Origin: Vibrio sp. 05-20-BW147
Lineage (GTDB): Bacteria > Pseudomonadota > Gammaproteobacteria > Enterobacterales > Vibrionaceae
Reading direction: 5' to 3'
Assembly: GCF_013369385.1 (NCBI RefSeq)
Contig: NZ_SZTO01000011.1
Span: 1-64,000, forward strand
Length of the DNA stretch: 64,000 nucleotides
The notes under the pieces were generated by a model. The model was not told where the DNA came from, did not search any database, and saw only the letters and a program-made list of their open reading frames with translations. Below are positions 25,384 to 34,474 of the stretch, in pieces (position 1 is the first letter of the stretch; every line of letters starts with the position of its first letter). A program made the translations under genes and the position numbers.

Positions 25384-26884
25384 TTTCCTCTGTCTCCCAC
25401 GCCTGTTTTTTACGATAAACCGTAGAAGGACTCAGCTCTAACATCACAGCAGCGCTAATCACATTCCCATCACAAAAGGCAATGGCGTTTTGGATCGCTT
25501 CGCGCTCAATTTGCCACATGGGGCGAATGGAGCCATCACTGTTGTGAAAGGCATTTCTGTTAAGTGATTGACCATGGCCATCATTCGATCCCGTTACGTT
25601 GACGGGGTGGGTTGGAGAGTGATCATGCATTGTGGCATTGGTGGCAAGCGGAATCGAAACGGAGGGGTTGGAAGTGGCAACCTGTGCTCGACTTTGTTCC
25701 ACTTTGTTGCTCTGTTTAGCCGTCAATTGCGCAGGAAGTAGCTCTGGAGTGAGTTGAGTTTCGTTATTCAGCACCACAATGTTGCGGATGATGTTTTGCA
25801 ACTGTCTCACGTTACCGGGCCAGTGGTATTTTTTTAAAATCGATTGTGCCTCTCTGCTGATCGAACTGAATTTTTTGTTGTCTTCCTTGGCATAACTTTT
25901 TAGAAAATGGCTGGCCAGCTCCACAATGTCGTTACCTCGTTCACGTAGAGGGGGCATTTCAATTGGCACAACATGTACACGATAGTAGAGATCTTCACGA
26001 AAACGGCCTTCTTCTACTTCCACTAACGGATCCCGGTTTGTCGCACAGATGATCCGAACGTCGACCTTCAATTCTTTGCTTCCGCCAAGGGGGGTAAAGG
26101 TACCGGTTTGCAAGAAACGAAGGAGTTTTTTCTGCATTTCCAACTCCATTTCGCACAACTCATCCAAAAAGAGTGTGCCACCGTTAGCCAGCATTGCAGC
26201 ACCTTTTCTATCGGTCGTTGCTCCGGTAAATGCCCCTTTGAGGTGGCCAAAAATCTCGCTTTCCATTAGATCACGTGGAATAGCGCCACAATTGATGGCG
26301 ATAAAGGGCTGATCTTTGCGCAAGCTCTGTTTGTGAATGGCTTCTGCACACACTTCTTTACCAGTACCACTTTCGCCACAAATGAACACACTGGCGGTTG
26401 TCGGCGCAACCGAGTCAATGATTTTGTATACCGCTTGCATCGGCAAGCAAGAGCCAAGGAAACCATGATAGCCGGGGCGATCAAATTTCTGCTGCATATC
26501 TTCAACGAGATGTTCTAGTTTGGCTCGTTTGAGATGAACGGCAATGGAGGTTTTTAAACGATCGGCTTTTATCGGTTTTTCGAGAAAATCTTCGGCGCCT
26601 TTGTTCATCAGGCTGACGGCGATATCAACAGAGCCATGTGCTGTCGCTATGATGACGTTAGTTGGAATGTCGTTTTGATTAATCCAATCGAGTACTTCTT
26701 CACCCGACATATCGGGCAGTTTGAGGTCAAGAATGACCAGTTGAGGCACGTTTCTTTCAATGAAACGCATCGCTTCTCTACCCGTTTCGACGTGGAAAAT
26801 GTCGTAAGGCTCATCTTTGACATACTGCTTGTACAAGATGGCAAGAGAGGTGGAATCTTCAACTAACAACACTTTTGCTCGCAT
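25376..26884 (-). CDS. sypG: SypG, sigma-54-dependent response regulator
   Basis: The 502-residue NtrC-type activator has a receiver domain (residues 1-120, phosphorylated Asp in LVILDLKLPDMSG). The AAA+ domain contains GESGTGKE (Walker A), the sigma-54 contact loop GAFTGA and GGTLFLDEL. An extended linker rich in Ser/Thr/His leads to a C-terminal Fis-type helix-turn-helix (NAIAFCDGNVISAAVMLELS). It should bind the four palindromes in this locus and open the matching -24/-12 promoters. The order sypF then sypG on the same strand puts kinase and regulator together. In V. fischeri SypG is the direct activator of syp transcription. Confidence 0.93.
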   Translation of the reverse strand: MRAKVLLVEDSTSLAILYKQYVKDEPYDIFHVETGREAMRFIERNVPQLVILDLKLPDMSGEEVLDWINQNDIPTNVIIATAHGSVDIAVSLMNKGAEDFLEKPIKADRLKTSIAVHLKRAKLEHLVEDMQQKFDRPGYHGFLGSCLPMQAVYKIIDSVAPTTASVFICGESGTGKEVCAEAIHKQSLRKDQPFIAINCGAIPRDLMESEIFGHLKGAFTGATTDRKGAAMLANGGTLFLDELCEMELEMQKKLLRFLQTGTFTPLGGSKELKVDVRIICATNRDPLVEVEEGRFREDLYYRVHVVPIEMPPLRERGNDIVELASHFLKSYAKEDNKKFSSISREAQSILKKYHWPGNVRQLQNIIRNIVVLNNETQLTPELLPAQLTAKQSNKVEQSRAQVATSNPSVSIPLATNATMHDHSPTHPVNVTGSNDGHGQSLNRNAFHNSDGSIRPMWQIEREAIQNAIAFCDGNVISAAVMLELSPSTVYRKKQAWETEENV

Positions 26885-27022
26885 GGCATCTCCTAAACGT
26901 TCTTATTCTTCTGGTTTCTTATATAGGTTTAGCACATGAGTTCAGCTTTGCTCTGTTAAGCACCTATTTTTTATTACTATTTTCTCTTTTTATCGTTTTG
27001 AGCGGTGCTGAGATTGACGTAC

Positions 27023-29332
27023 CTACTCATGGTCGATCGCGTCCGGCTCTTCAAAACCCTGTAGTTTGCGCTGATGGAGTGCCTGCAAAGAACGCTGTGC
27101 AAGTTCGGGAAGCGTTTTGGCGAGCTTAAGCGCGTCCTTGAAGGAGTGCGCGAAGCAAAATCGCTCGGCTTCTCTGGCAACGTTCGAGAGGTTGCGATTG
27201 CCTAGTGCCAGAGATGAGCTGCCTAAGGTATGCAGTTCAAACTCGAGCTGCGCAAAATCTTCAGCCTCAATGGCTTGGGTAATCTTGCCGATTCGTATTT
27301 CCGACTCTTCGATGTAGTGCTCAATAAGCATTGGCATAACCTCTGCGCTGGTATCACGAATCATCTGTTGAATGATGAGCTCATCCACCAGTGGTACCTG
27401 AGCTTTGCTATCAGAGATCAGCGTGACAGGTGCAGGGGCTTTAACTGGCTGAACTTGAATGGAATTGTTTTCCACCATATCTCCTTGTGCGGTTTTGTGT
27501 TTCTTTAGGTGCGCCGTTATCTCATCAATTAAATGACGGCTACGCAGTGGTTTAGAGAGATAACCATTCATCCCGGCACGAAGAAATTTCTCTCTATCGC
27601 CATACAGCGCATGTGCGGTGAGGGCGATAATTGGCACGCCAGCTTGCTGGGTATCGGCAAGTTGGCGAATTTCTTTGCACGCCTGCATGCCATCTTTTCC
27701 GGGCATGGATATGTCCATAAAAATCAGGTCATAGTGCTCGCGAGAGGCCATTTTCACTGCTTCGTAACCGTCCTTGGCGAGATCGATCTCGCAGCCGAGA
27801 CGTTCAAACATCGCGCGAATCACCATTTGGTTCGCGGTGTTATCTTCGGCCACGAGAATACGCGCATCCTTAAGTAATGTTTCAATATCCGGCTGAGTGT
27901 CAATATCCTCAGTCGCACTCATATCGGCATCGGCCAACGGCATATCTACACTGAATAGAAAGCTTGAACCTCGGCCCACTTCACTCTCGACACGGATTTC
28001 TCCGTCCATTAATTGAGCGAGCCGTTTACAAATGGCTAAACCCAGTCCTGACCCTTCACGAGTACGTGAGTAGCTTTGATCGACCATAGTGAACTCTTCA
28101 AACAAAATCGCCATAGCGTCTGGTTCGATTCCGATACCGGTGTCACGGATCTCGCAACGGATGTTGAGCGTATCGCCATCCATTTGCGTCTGCACTGTAA
28201 TCGTCACGCTGCCCCGAGGGGTGAACTTCACAGCATTGCCAATCAGGTTCAGTAATACTTGTCTAAAGCGGTTAGAATCGCCGATCACACACGTGTTTTC
28301 ATCACCATCAAAGCGTGCCGACAGATAGAGTCCTTTATTTTTGGCTAATGGCTCAAAACTGTTGACGATCTCCTCTATGCAACTTTTTAAAAGAAAAGGT
28401 CTTGGGTAGAGGATTAAGGTATTGGCTTCCATACGCGAAAAATCAAGAATGTCATTGATGATCGAGAGCAGCAGTTCTCCCGATTCTTTGGCGGTGTGAA
28501 CCAAATTTTGCTGGTGATGGTCGAGCTTGGTTTCGCCCAAAATGCCCAGTAAGCCCAAAACGCCATTCATGGGAGTGCGGATCTCGTGAGACATAGAGGC
28601 GAGAAAGCGACTTTTGGATTCATTGGCTTGTTCGGCTTGGTGTCTTGCTTGTTCTAACTCTTGATAGCTGGTGGCAAGATTTTTCGACATATCATCAAAG
28701 GCATTAGCAACTTTCCCGATTTCATCAGAACAAGAAAGGTTGAGCTGATATCCAGGACCATCATTGGACACACGCTCAACTGCGCGGGTCAGTTTGTAAA
28801 GGTTGGTGCTTAGATAACTGCCAAGGAAATAAGAGAAAAGTGCGACCAGCAACACTTCTAAAATCGCAATCAAAACAAACAACTTGCTCGCTTCGTCAAG
28901 GGCGGCTTGTACCGTATTGGTATCAAAACCCAATCGAATGTCGCCATAGACGACACCATCGACCATGATCTCCTCATGGACATCAAAGATGCGATCGCTG
29001 AGGATGAGTTGCTTATCAGATTCTACAGACAAACCTTTGCTGGGTAGATTGCCAGCAGAGGCCAACTGCTGGCCGTTGGCATAAATGTCAACATAGCTCA
29101 CACCGGGCAACGCGTGAATTTCTTTAGTCAAATCTTCTAGGGTGGCGATATCGAACGATAAGAGAGCGTCTTTTGATGCACGAGCGAACATGGCGGAGGT
29201 AGAAAGTGCTTTTTGGATAAACTGGTCTTCGTTTGATTGCCGCATATAGTTCATAGCACTAAAAACCAGCAGCATCAGCATGACCATTTCGATGCACCCG
29301 ATGCCGATGATGGTTTTGATTCTAAAAGACAT
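27023..29332 (-). CDS. sypF: SypF, hybrid sensor histidine kinase with Hpt domain
   Basis: The 769-residue protein has an N-terminal membrane helix and a periplasmic sensor of about 140 residues. A second helix ([20 protein letters not shown]) and a HAMP domain follow. HisKA has [12 protein letters not shown], HATPase_c has [16 protein letters not shown], the receiver has [11 protein letters not shown], and the C-terminal Hpt domain has [14 protein letters not shown]. It can thus run a full His-Asp-His-Asp relay to SypG. The PhnD-like gene ends 22 bases upstream of its start, suggesting a ligand-binding partner for the periplasmic sensor. Confidence 0.92.
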   Translation of the reverse strand: MSFRIKTIIGIGCIEMVMLMLLVFSAMNYMRQSNEDQFIQKALSTSAMFARASKDALLSFDIATLEDLTKEIHALPGVSYVDIYANGQQLASAGNLPSKGLSVESDKQLILSDRIFDVHEEIMVDGVVYGDIRLGFDTNTVQAALDEASKLFVLIAILEVLLVALFSYFLGSYLSTNLYKLTRAVERVSNDGPGYQLNLSCSDEIGKVANAFDDMSKNLATSYQELEQARHQAEQANESKSRFLASMSHEIRTPMNGVLGLLGILGETKLDHHQQNLVHTAKESGELLLSIINDILDFSRMEANTLILYPRPFLLKSCIEEIVNSFEPLAKNKGLYLSARFDGDENTCVIGDSNRFRQVLLNLIGNAVKFTPRGSVTITVQTQMDGDTLNIRCEIRDTGIGIEPDAMAILFEEFTMVDQSYSRTREGSGLGLAICKRLAQLMDGEIRVESEVGRGSSFLFSVDMPLADADMSATEDIDTQPDIETLLKDARILVAEDNTANQMVIRAMFERLGCEIDLAKDGYEAVKMASREHYDLIFMDISMPGKDGMQACKEIRQLADTQQAGVPIIALTAHALYGDREKFLRAGMNGYLSKPLRSRHLIDEITAHLKKHKTAQGDMVENNSIQVQPVKAPAPVTLISDSKAQVPLVDELIIQQMIRDTSAEVMPMLIEHYIEESEIRIGKITQAIEAEDFAQLEFELHTLGSSSLALGNRNLSNVAREAERFCFAHSFKDALKLAKTLPELAQRSLQALHQRKLQGFEEPDAIDHE

Positions 29333-29354
29333 CTGATACCTCCTTCTTTTTGCT

Positions 29355-30173
29355 TCAATGCTCTAACACGTTGATATTCAATGCTCGAATGTCATTCCAG
29401 TCTTGATCTAACGCGGGAAGAAATGCATGAATTTTTAAAGGGCTTAGAAGCTCTTTACCATCGTTGCGTTGGTGCAAGTTTGTCAGCGCAGTTTGGATGG
29501 CGAGCTGAGTGTCGCGATCGATCTGTGCTTTCACTGCGATCGGGTGTGGTGTATAACCAGCACTGGTCCACAGGACTCGCAGTTGCTTGCGGACTTCTTC
29601 TGGCGCAGCGTTGAGTGTGCGTTCTATGCCGCCACCTGCCGCGATAAAACCCTTCGCGACATTGAGATAAACCGAATCGTGTGACGAGACATATTTGGGC
29701 TGAAAGGAGATGCCTTGTTGGTTTAGATACCCCTGAGTCAGGATGGTTGCGGCGAAAGCAGCAGGGGAGGGAAACGCGAGTGTTTGACCCGAGAGTTGCC
29801 GGACATCATGAATATCGCTCTCTGCGTTAACCACAATCAGCCCATGAATACGAGTGTCTTTCGCTTTGGCAATGGCTTGATAGCCAGAACGCTCGTGATA
29901 GACGACATAGTGATACGGGTTCATGTAGGCGATGTCGTAATCGCCATTCGCGAGGCGTTGCTCGAAGGTTGGAATGTCAGGTGCGGTGGCAAAAACAATC
30001 TCCAAACCGGTTGTTTCACTCAACGCTTTAATGACGGGCGTCCATGTTTCTGCAAGGCGACTGGCCGATTGTTGTGGGACGATACCAAATACCAATGGTT
30101 TGGCGATGCCGAACGACGAAAAGAACAGCAATGCAATTATCAGCAAAAGTGAGCGTTTTGTTTTCATTGTCAT
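29355..30173 (-). CDS. PhnD-like periplasmic binding protein in the place of sypE
   Basis: The 272-residue protein has a signal peptide ([16 protein letters not shown]) and a phosphate/phosphonate-binding PhnD fold. Landmarks are [39 protein letters not shown] and [20 protein letters not shown] with a later SHDSVYLNV. No ABC permease or ATPase accompanies it, so import is unlikely. It sits between sypD and sypF, where V. fischeri has sypE (a SypA kinase/phosphatase). The likely role is to present a ligand to the SypF sensor domain, as TorT does for TorS. That is inference; the ligand is unknown. Confidence 0.82.
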   Translation of the reverse strand: MTMKTKRSLLLIIALLFFSSFGIAKPLVFGIVPQQSASRLAETWTPVIKALSETTGLEIVFATAPDIPTFEQRLANGDYDIAYMNPYHYVVYHERSGYQAIAKAKDTRIHGLIVVNAESDIHDVRQLSGQTLAFPSPAAFAATILTQGYLNQQGISFQPKYVSSHDSVYLNVAKGFIAAGGGIERTLNAAPEEVRKQLRVLWTSAGYTPHPIAVKAQIDRDTQLAIQTALTNLHQRNDGKELLSPLKIHAFLPALDQDWNDIRALNINVLEH

Positions 30174-30184
30174 CTCTCCGATTG

Positions 30185-30877
30185 TCAGTAAGGCAAATTG
30201 AGAAATTCATTACGGTACAACCAAATTTCTAAGCGCTTTCTTAAGCTTAGTGGAAGAAAGCGGAACTTATTCAGTTGTCGGACAAGTTCTTCTGAAAAAC
30301 TGGGGGCATTTTTCATATTGAGAATGGTGCCAATCAAATGGATAGAACTGGCACTGAGTAGATTTTGCGCCTGTAGGATTTGGTTTTCCGTTGTCGTGCC
30401 ATAACAGGCGACTAAAATGGTGGCATCGCACGCACTGGCGACGCTTTGAGCGGGTACATTGCCTTTGTTGAGATTAAGCAGTGGTGAGGTATCTATCACG
30501 ATGCGCTCATAATGGCTTTGCCATTTATTGACCGCAGCGCACAAGTTAGCGGGATCCTTATAGCTTAACTTGATGGCGGTTTGCTGTGGGACAGGTAAGC
30601 CCACCAATACTTGATGCGTTTCGTTGTGCTCAATCAGAACCCCGGGTTGCTCTTCATGCTCAAAACTGTGCACATGGTGAAAGGCGGGTTTAAACAGATT
30701 CAAGTCTACATAGAGCGTGTTATGTCCCGCCAGAATAAAACGTTCAGCGAGCGCAGTGGCAATTGATGTGACACCGTCACCTGAGCAGCAACCAGTTAAG
30801 CATATAGTGCGAATTTGTTCGAGTTCAGCCTTTAAATAAATCTGCTCAATTTCAGCATGGGTTGCAGGAATCGTCAT
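30185..30877 (-). CDS. sypD: SypD, CpsD/BY-kinase-like ATPase with altered P-loop
   Basis: The 230-residue protein aligns with the cytoplasmic tyrosine-kinase partner of Wzz proteins. It has a Walker A region ICLTGCCSGDGVTSIATALA, the A' strand TLYVDLNLFKPAFH and a Walker B-like ERIVIDTSPLLN. The invariant lysine of GEGKS/T is valine here (SGDGVTS). The C-terminus lacks a tyrosine cluster; only two tyrosines are near the end. It may have lost kinase activity or bind nucleotide in another way. It overlaps the sypC stop by one base. Confidence 0.85.
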   Translation of the reverse strand: MTIPATHAEIEQIYLKAELEQIRTICLTGCCSGDGVTSIATALAERFILAGHNTLYVDLNLFKPAFHHVHSFEHEEQPGVLIEHNETHQVLVGLPVPQQTAIKLSYKDPANLCAAVNKWQSHYERIVIDTSPLLNLNKGNVPAQSVASACDATILVACYGTTTENQILQAQNLLSASSIHLIGTILNMKNAPSFSEELVRQLNKFRFLPLSLRKRLEIWLYRNEFLNLPY

Positions 30878-32976
30878 TACAATGCTCCTATCAAAACAAG
30901 TGTGGTGGTGATTTGCAGCACATCACGCAATCCAGCGCGGGCCTTTTCCAACAAACTTTCATCACGGCTTGGAATGTAAATAGTGTCACCTGCACGAATA
31001 ACGGGGAGATGATAAATGTTGGCGGTTTTACTGAAGCTGACTAAATCGAACGTGCGCGCTTGGCCTTGACAGCATGACATGTTCACCACACTTATCTTTT
31101 CTAGATAGGCACTCGAGCTTGGGCCACCAGCCTCAGCAAGTAAATCTAAGATCGTCATGTTGTCATTGAACGCGTAGCGCCCGGGTTTGTTGACAGCGCC
31201 CAGCACTCGCACGGTGGATTCTTTACTGGTATCAAGCCAGTTTTTCTCTTTTTCGGGGATATAGATCGTATCACCGGCTTTGACTTGCGGCAGCAGCGAC
31301 TCGTCACCAGTTTCGAAATAGAGCGATAAGTTTAGTTTGCTCACCAGTGAGTAGCTCTTATCACGATGAGTCACGCGAATGTTGTGGATATCGGCGTCTT
31401 TGGTTGGTCCATCGGCAGCAGACAAGATATCAAGGAAGTGCATTTCGTTGGTAAAGCGATAGCGGCCTGGGGCGTTAACTTGACCGAACACGTAAATTGA
31501 GGAGTCAGAACTTTGTCTCACCCACTGCGATTTGTTGTCTGAAGGATCCTGTGGCAGATCGTGCACGCGAACAATCGCGCCTGCTTGGATTCTCGGTAGC
31601 GATTGGCTTGGTGCGCCTTTACGAATAAACGCATCCAGATCAAACACCTGCATTTTCCCTTGATTGACGACTTCAATTTTTGTTGTGTCAGCGCGCAGCG
31701 TCGGGCCGCCAACGTGAGCGAGAAGATCCATCAGATCCATTTCATCAGACCACTCTATGCGGCCGGGACGAACGACTTCTCCCATCACTGCCACCGCGCG
31801 ATCGGGCGCGACTTTGAGCCATGACTTTTCGTTCATGTCGGTTTTTTCTGGTACGAAAATTGTGTCACCCGCTTGGATCTGAGGTATCTTGCTGTGGCCT
31901 AAACCTTCGGTGTGAGCGGTTAAGTCAAAACGAATCACACGGCCATCCGCTTTTAGCACGCGGATTTGGCGCGATTCAGCAAAGCGCGTTGGGCCACCTG
32001 CATTGGCAAGAATATCCATGAATGTTGCGCCAGGTTTGCCCTCATAGGCGCCCGGTTGCGCCACTTCACCCATAATGTAAATCGTGTTCGCACCCGATTT
32101 GATCTCTTCTTCTTGGCGAGGCACAAAGACGGTGGAACCTGGTGCAATTTCAGGAAGTAACGAGGCATCGCCACTGTCTAGGTATTTTTTTAGGTTGAAG
32201 ATTCGCGGCTCATTGTTCGAGATAACACGGATCTGCTCAACGCCAGCGTAGCGAGTAACACCGCCAGAGCGCATTAGAATATCCACCAAATTGGTGTCCG
32301 CTTTGTAACTGAATGAACCCGGAGAGTTGACCTCGCCGAACACTTTTATTCCTTTCGCAGAATCAGCGCTGTCACCACTGTCGGCCAGTTTGGCAGGATC
32401 GAACGTCTGTTCGATGTTGCCAACAAGCGGAGAGGCAGGCACAAATAGGACATCCAGCGATGTAAGCGCTGGCAGTAACTCATCGTTACCCGTATCAAGA
32501 AACTGCTTATAATTAAACTCGCTGCGATCACTTCCTCGTTTGAGCTGCATTTTGTCGAGCTGAGCGCCTGAACGGAGTCCGCCTGCGGCATGAAACGCCA
32601 TCTCGACACTGGCACCTTGGGGTAGGGTATACTCACCCGGTTGGGTAACATACCCCTGCACTGAAATGAGCATTTGTTGCTGTTTGATGAATACGGCGAG
32701 GTTACTCACATCGCGAAAAACGGTGGACAGCGACTGTTTAACCGCATTTTCAAGCTGTTCTGCTTGATAACCCGCTACATAGATAGGGCCGATTTCTGGC
32801 AAGGTAATGCGCCCACGCTTATCGACTTGAAACCCACGATTGAGACTCCCCTCACCCGGTAGGTTAATTTGAATTAAATCGCCGACTTGGACACGTTCTT
32901 CTATCGCCTTTGCTTTAAAGGGCGCCAATACAACGAGCAACAAAATCAGTAGCAAATAATGTTTGGCTAAGCTCAT
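30877..32976 (-). CDS. sypC: SypC, polysaccharide export protein with six SLBB domains
   Basis: The 699-residue protein has a signal peptide (LLLVVLAPFKAKA). A polysaccharide-export domain follows (VGDLIQINLPGEGSLNRGFQ). Six SLBB units come next, each starting with a xVxGxVxxPGxY motif (GYVTQPGEY, GEVNSPGSF, GEVAQPGAY, GEVVRPGRI, GQVNAPGRY, GAVNKPGRY) and each ending xGGPTxxA-like. The C-terminus is hydrophobic. Wza has about 380 residues and two or three such units, so SypC is a long form that could span the periplasm. No lipobox cysteine is seen. It overlaps sypB by 4 bases. Confidence 0.9.
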   Translation of the reverse strand: MSLAKHYLLLILLLVVLAPFKAKAIEERVQVGDLIQINLPGEGSLNRGFQVDKRGRITLPEIGPIYVAGYQAEQLENAVKQSLSTVFRDVSNLAVFIKQQQMLISVQGYVTQPGEYTLPQGASVEMAFHAAGGLRSGAQLDKMQLKRGSDRSEFNYKQFLDTGNDELLPALTSLDVLFVPASPLVGNIEQTFDPAKLADSGDSADSAKGIKVFGEVNSPGSFSYKADTNLVDILMRSGGVTRYAGVEQIRVISNNEPRIFNLKKYLDSGDASLLPEIAPGSTVFVPRQEEEIKSGANTIYIMGEVAQPGAYEGKPGATFMDILANAGGPTRFAESRQIRVLKADGRVIRFDLTAHTEGLGHSKIPQIQAGDTIFVPEKTDMNEKSWLKVAPDRAVAVMGEVVRPGRIEWSDEMDLMDLLAHVGGPTLRADTTKIEVVNQGKMQVFDLDAFIRKGAPSQSLPRIQAGAIVRVHDLPQDPSDNKSQWVRQSSDSSIYVFGQVNAPGRYRFTNEMHFLDILSAADGPTKDADIHNIRVTHRDKSYSLVSKLNLSLYFETGDESLLPQVKAGDTIYIPEKEKNWLDTSKESTVRVLGAVNKPGRYAFNDNMTILDLLAEAGGPSSSAYLEKISVVNMSCCQGQARTFDLVSFSKTANIYHLPVIRAGDTIYIPSRDESLLEKARAGLRDVLQITTTLVLIGAL

Positions 32977-33818
32977 GGTCGGCCTCCTGAATTTACTTTT
33001 TGCTCGGTTTGGGCAGGCGATTGCACTTCGATACTGACGCGGCGATTGGTGAGTCTTACCGCGGCACTGTCACCGTCAAATAGGGGCAGTTTTTCGCCCA
33101 AAGATTGAGTGGTGATACGCTCTGGCGAAAGTCCAAATATGGTGAGGTAACGTTTCACTTGTTCCGCACGATCCATGGCAAGTTTTTCGTTGTACGACTC
33201 GTTGCCAGTGGCATCTGCATGACCAGTGACCGCCAAAGTGAGCCGCTCGTTTTCACGCAATAAGTTCGCCGCTTTGGCAAGGTGTCCCATGTATTTAGGG
33301 TTGATTTCCGCTGAGTTAACGGCAAATTGATTGTCTATATTGAGTAGCTGATAAATATCGTTGACCACATCCAACTGCAAGCGGAACTGATGTTCATCGT
33401 TGGGTGGTACACAACGGGTTTGAGACAGCACGTAATCTAACTGCTGTTCCAATTGGTGAAGGCGCTTACGTTGAATCACTAAATCATTGGCCGCATCGAG
33501 CAACAAGCCACCTTGCAACTCACGAGCGATCCGATTTTGCAACTCAAGCGCTTGCACGACAGATGCAGGGAAGCACCATTTGGCGCCTTCTCTGATTAAA
33601 GAGTCAAGGTGCAACTTGGCGATTTGCCAGTCAAAGCGCATACCGTGTTCAGGACCTAAAGGCTCATCAGGCATCACGGGAGAGAAGTCGGCATTCTCGT
33701 AATGAATGTTTTGGTAGCTTTCCGCCATCCCTCCGCTGCCTTGTTCAGGGTAACTGGCGCACCCCGATAGAAACAGAAGTGTGATGCTTAATAGTGATGA
33801 TATTCCGTTCGATTTCAT
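32973..33818 (-). CDS. sypB: SypB, OmpA-domain lipoprotein
   Basis: The 281-residue protein has a lipoprotein signal (ITLLFLSGCASYP) and a helical middle part. The C-terminal OmpA peptidoglycan-binding domain has LAVTGHADATGNESYNEKLA, then RAEQVKRYLTIFGL and NRRVSIEV. It anchors to peptidoglycan and may hold the export machine in place. The start has a GGAGG-type site just upstream. It ends in an overlap with sypC. Confidence 0.9.
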   Translation of the reverse strand: MKSNGISSLLSITLLFLSGCASYPEQGSGGMAESYQNIHYENADFSPVMPDEPLGPEHGMRFDWQIAKLHLDSLIREGAKWCFPASVVQALELQNRIARELQGGLLLDAANDLVIQRKRLHQLEQQLDYVLSQTRCVPPNDEHQFRLQLDVVNDIYQLLNIDNQFAVNSAEINPKYMGHLAKAANLLRENERLTLAVTGHADATGNESYNEKLAMDRAEQVKRYLTIFGLSPERITTQSLGEKLPLFDGDSAAVRLTNRRVSIEVQSPAQTEQKVNSGGRP

Positions 33819-33854
33819 GCCAACCTCCGTTCTCTTCCAGAGTATTTTTTATGG

Positions 33855-34175
33855 TTAAAACTGCTTCGAGTTGACCGGGATCGCGTGGTCTATACGCAGT
33901 AGGCTGATGATTTCTAATGGCTGACCGCGAACATTTTCAATGCGCATGCTTCGGTCACGTTCAATCAGACGTTTGTAAAGGTAAACAATCGCGCCAATGC
34001 CTGAAGAATCCAAAAATTCGACACCCGCCATATCAACCTCGATGTCATGGTGAGCATCGTTGTTGATCAGGTTATCGATGTGGATTTGGGCTTGACGGCT
34101 GCCATGGGCGTCAAAGTTTCCAGTGATAGATAGGGTGAGTGTGTGTTGATTAATGTCGAGTGTGCAAAGTTCCAT
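33855..34175 (-). CDS. sypA: SypA, STAS-domain regulator
   Basis: The 106-residue protein is a single STAS domain of the anti-sigma-factor-antagonist type, with VDMAGVEFLDSSGIGAIVYL. The serine pair at residues 57-58 matches the regulatory phosphoserine known in V. fischeri SypA. There, SypE phosphorylates and dephosphorylates it; no SypE is encoded in this locus. SypA controls polysaccharide production after transcription. CGGAGAACG lies about 8 bases before the ATG. It is the first gene of the locus, directly behind a sigma-54 promoter. Confidence 0.92.
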   Translation of the reverse strand: MELCTLDINQHTLTLSITGNFDAHGSRQAQIHIDNLINNDAHHDIEVDMAGVEFLDSSGIGAIVYLYKRLIERDRSMRIENVRGQPLEIISLLRIDHAIPVNSKQF

Positions 34176-34209
34176 AATATCGTTCTCCGTATTGGGATGA
34201 TGTTATGGG

Positions 34210-34225
34210 AGCAGGTTGTATGCCA
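34210..34225 (-). promoter_or_regulatory. Sigma-54 promoter of sypA
   Basis: Minus strand reads TGGCATACAACCTGCT with the exact GG-to-GC spacing. The start point should be near 34198, giving a leader of about 23 bases. Confidence 0.85.
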
Positions 34226-34272
34226 AAAATATAAATCACAAATTTCAATATGTTACCCAACACATTACCGCC

Positions 34273-34310
34273 ATTCTCAATTAGAGAGGACGAATTCTCA
34301 ATTTGAGAAT
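34273..34310. promoter_or_regulatory. Tandem SypG-type palindromes upstream of sypA
   Basis: A perfect dyad, ATTCTCA-ATT-TGAGAAT, lies at 34294-34310. A weaker copy lies at 34273-34289 (ATTCTCA-ATT-AGAGAGG, second half-site matching at 4 of 7). Their centres are 21 bases apart, two helical turns. The strong site is about 77 and the weak one about 56 bases upstream of the -24 box. Confidence 0.8.
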
Positions 34311-34474
34311 CATCAAAAATTCGGTGTGTCGCATGAAAATGGTGCAATTTTTAGATCGCAAAGACGGTTTTTGACGATGAAAATCGCACATCGTTTATGA
34401 ACCCATGTCGAGTTAATGAATCAGCGCAGCAAATACAGTACAAGAGGAGCAGATGACGAATTCAAGGATGAGTG

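Noticed and set aside
34310..34474. A sigma-54 promoter facing the DNA ligase gene
   Set aside because: TGGTGCAATTTTTAGA near 34340 has GG but no GC at the right distance, so it is not supported.
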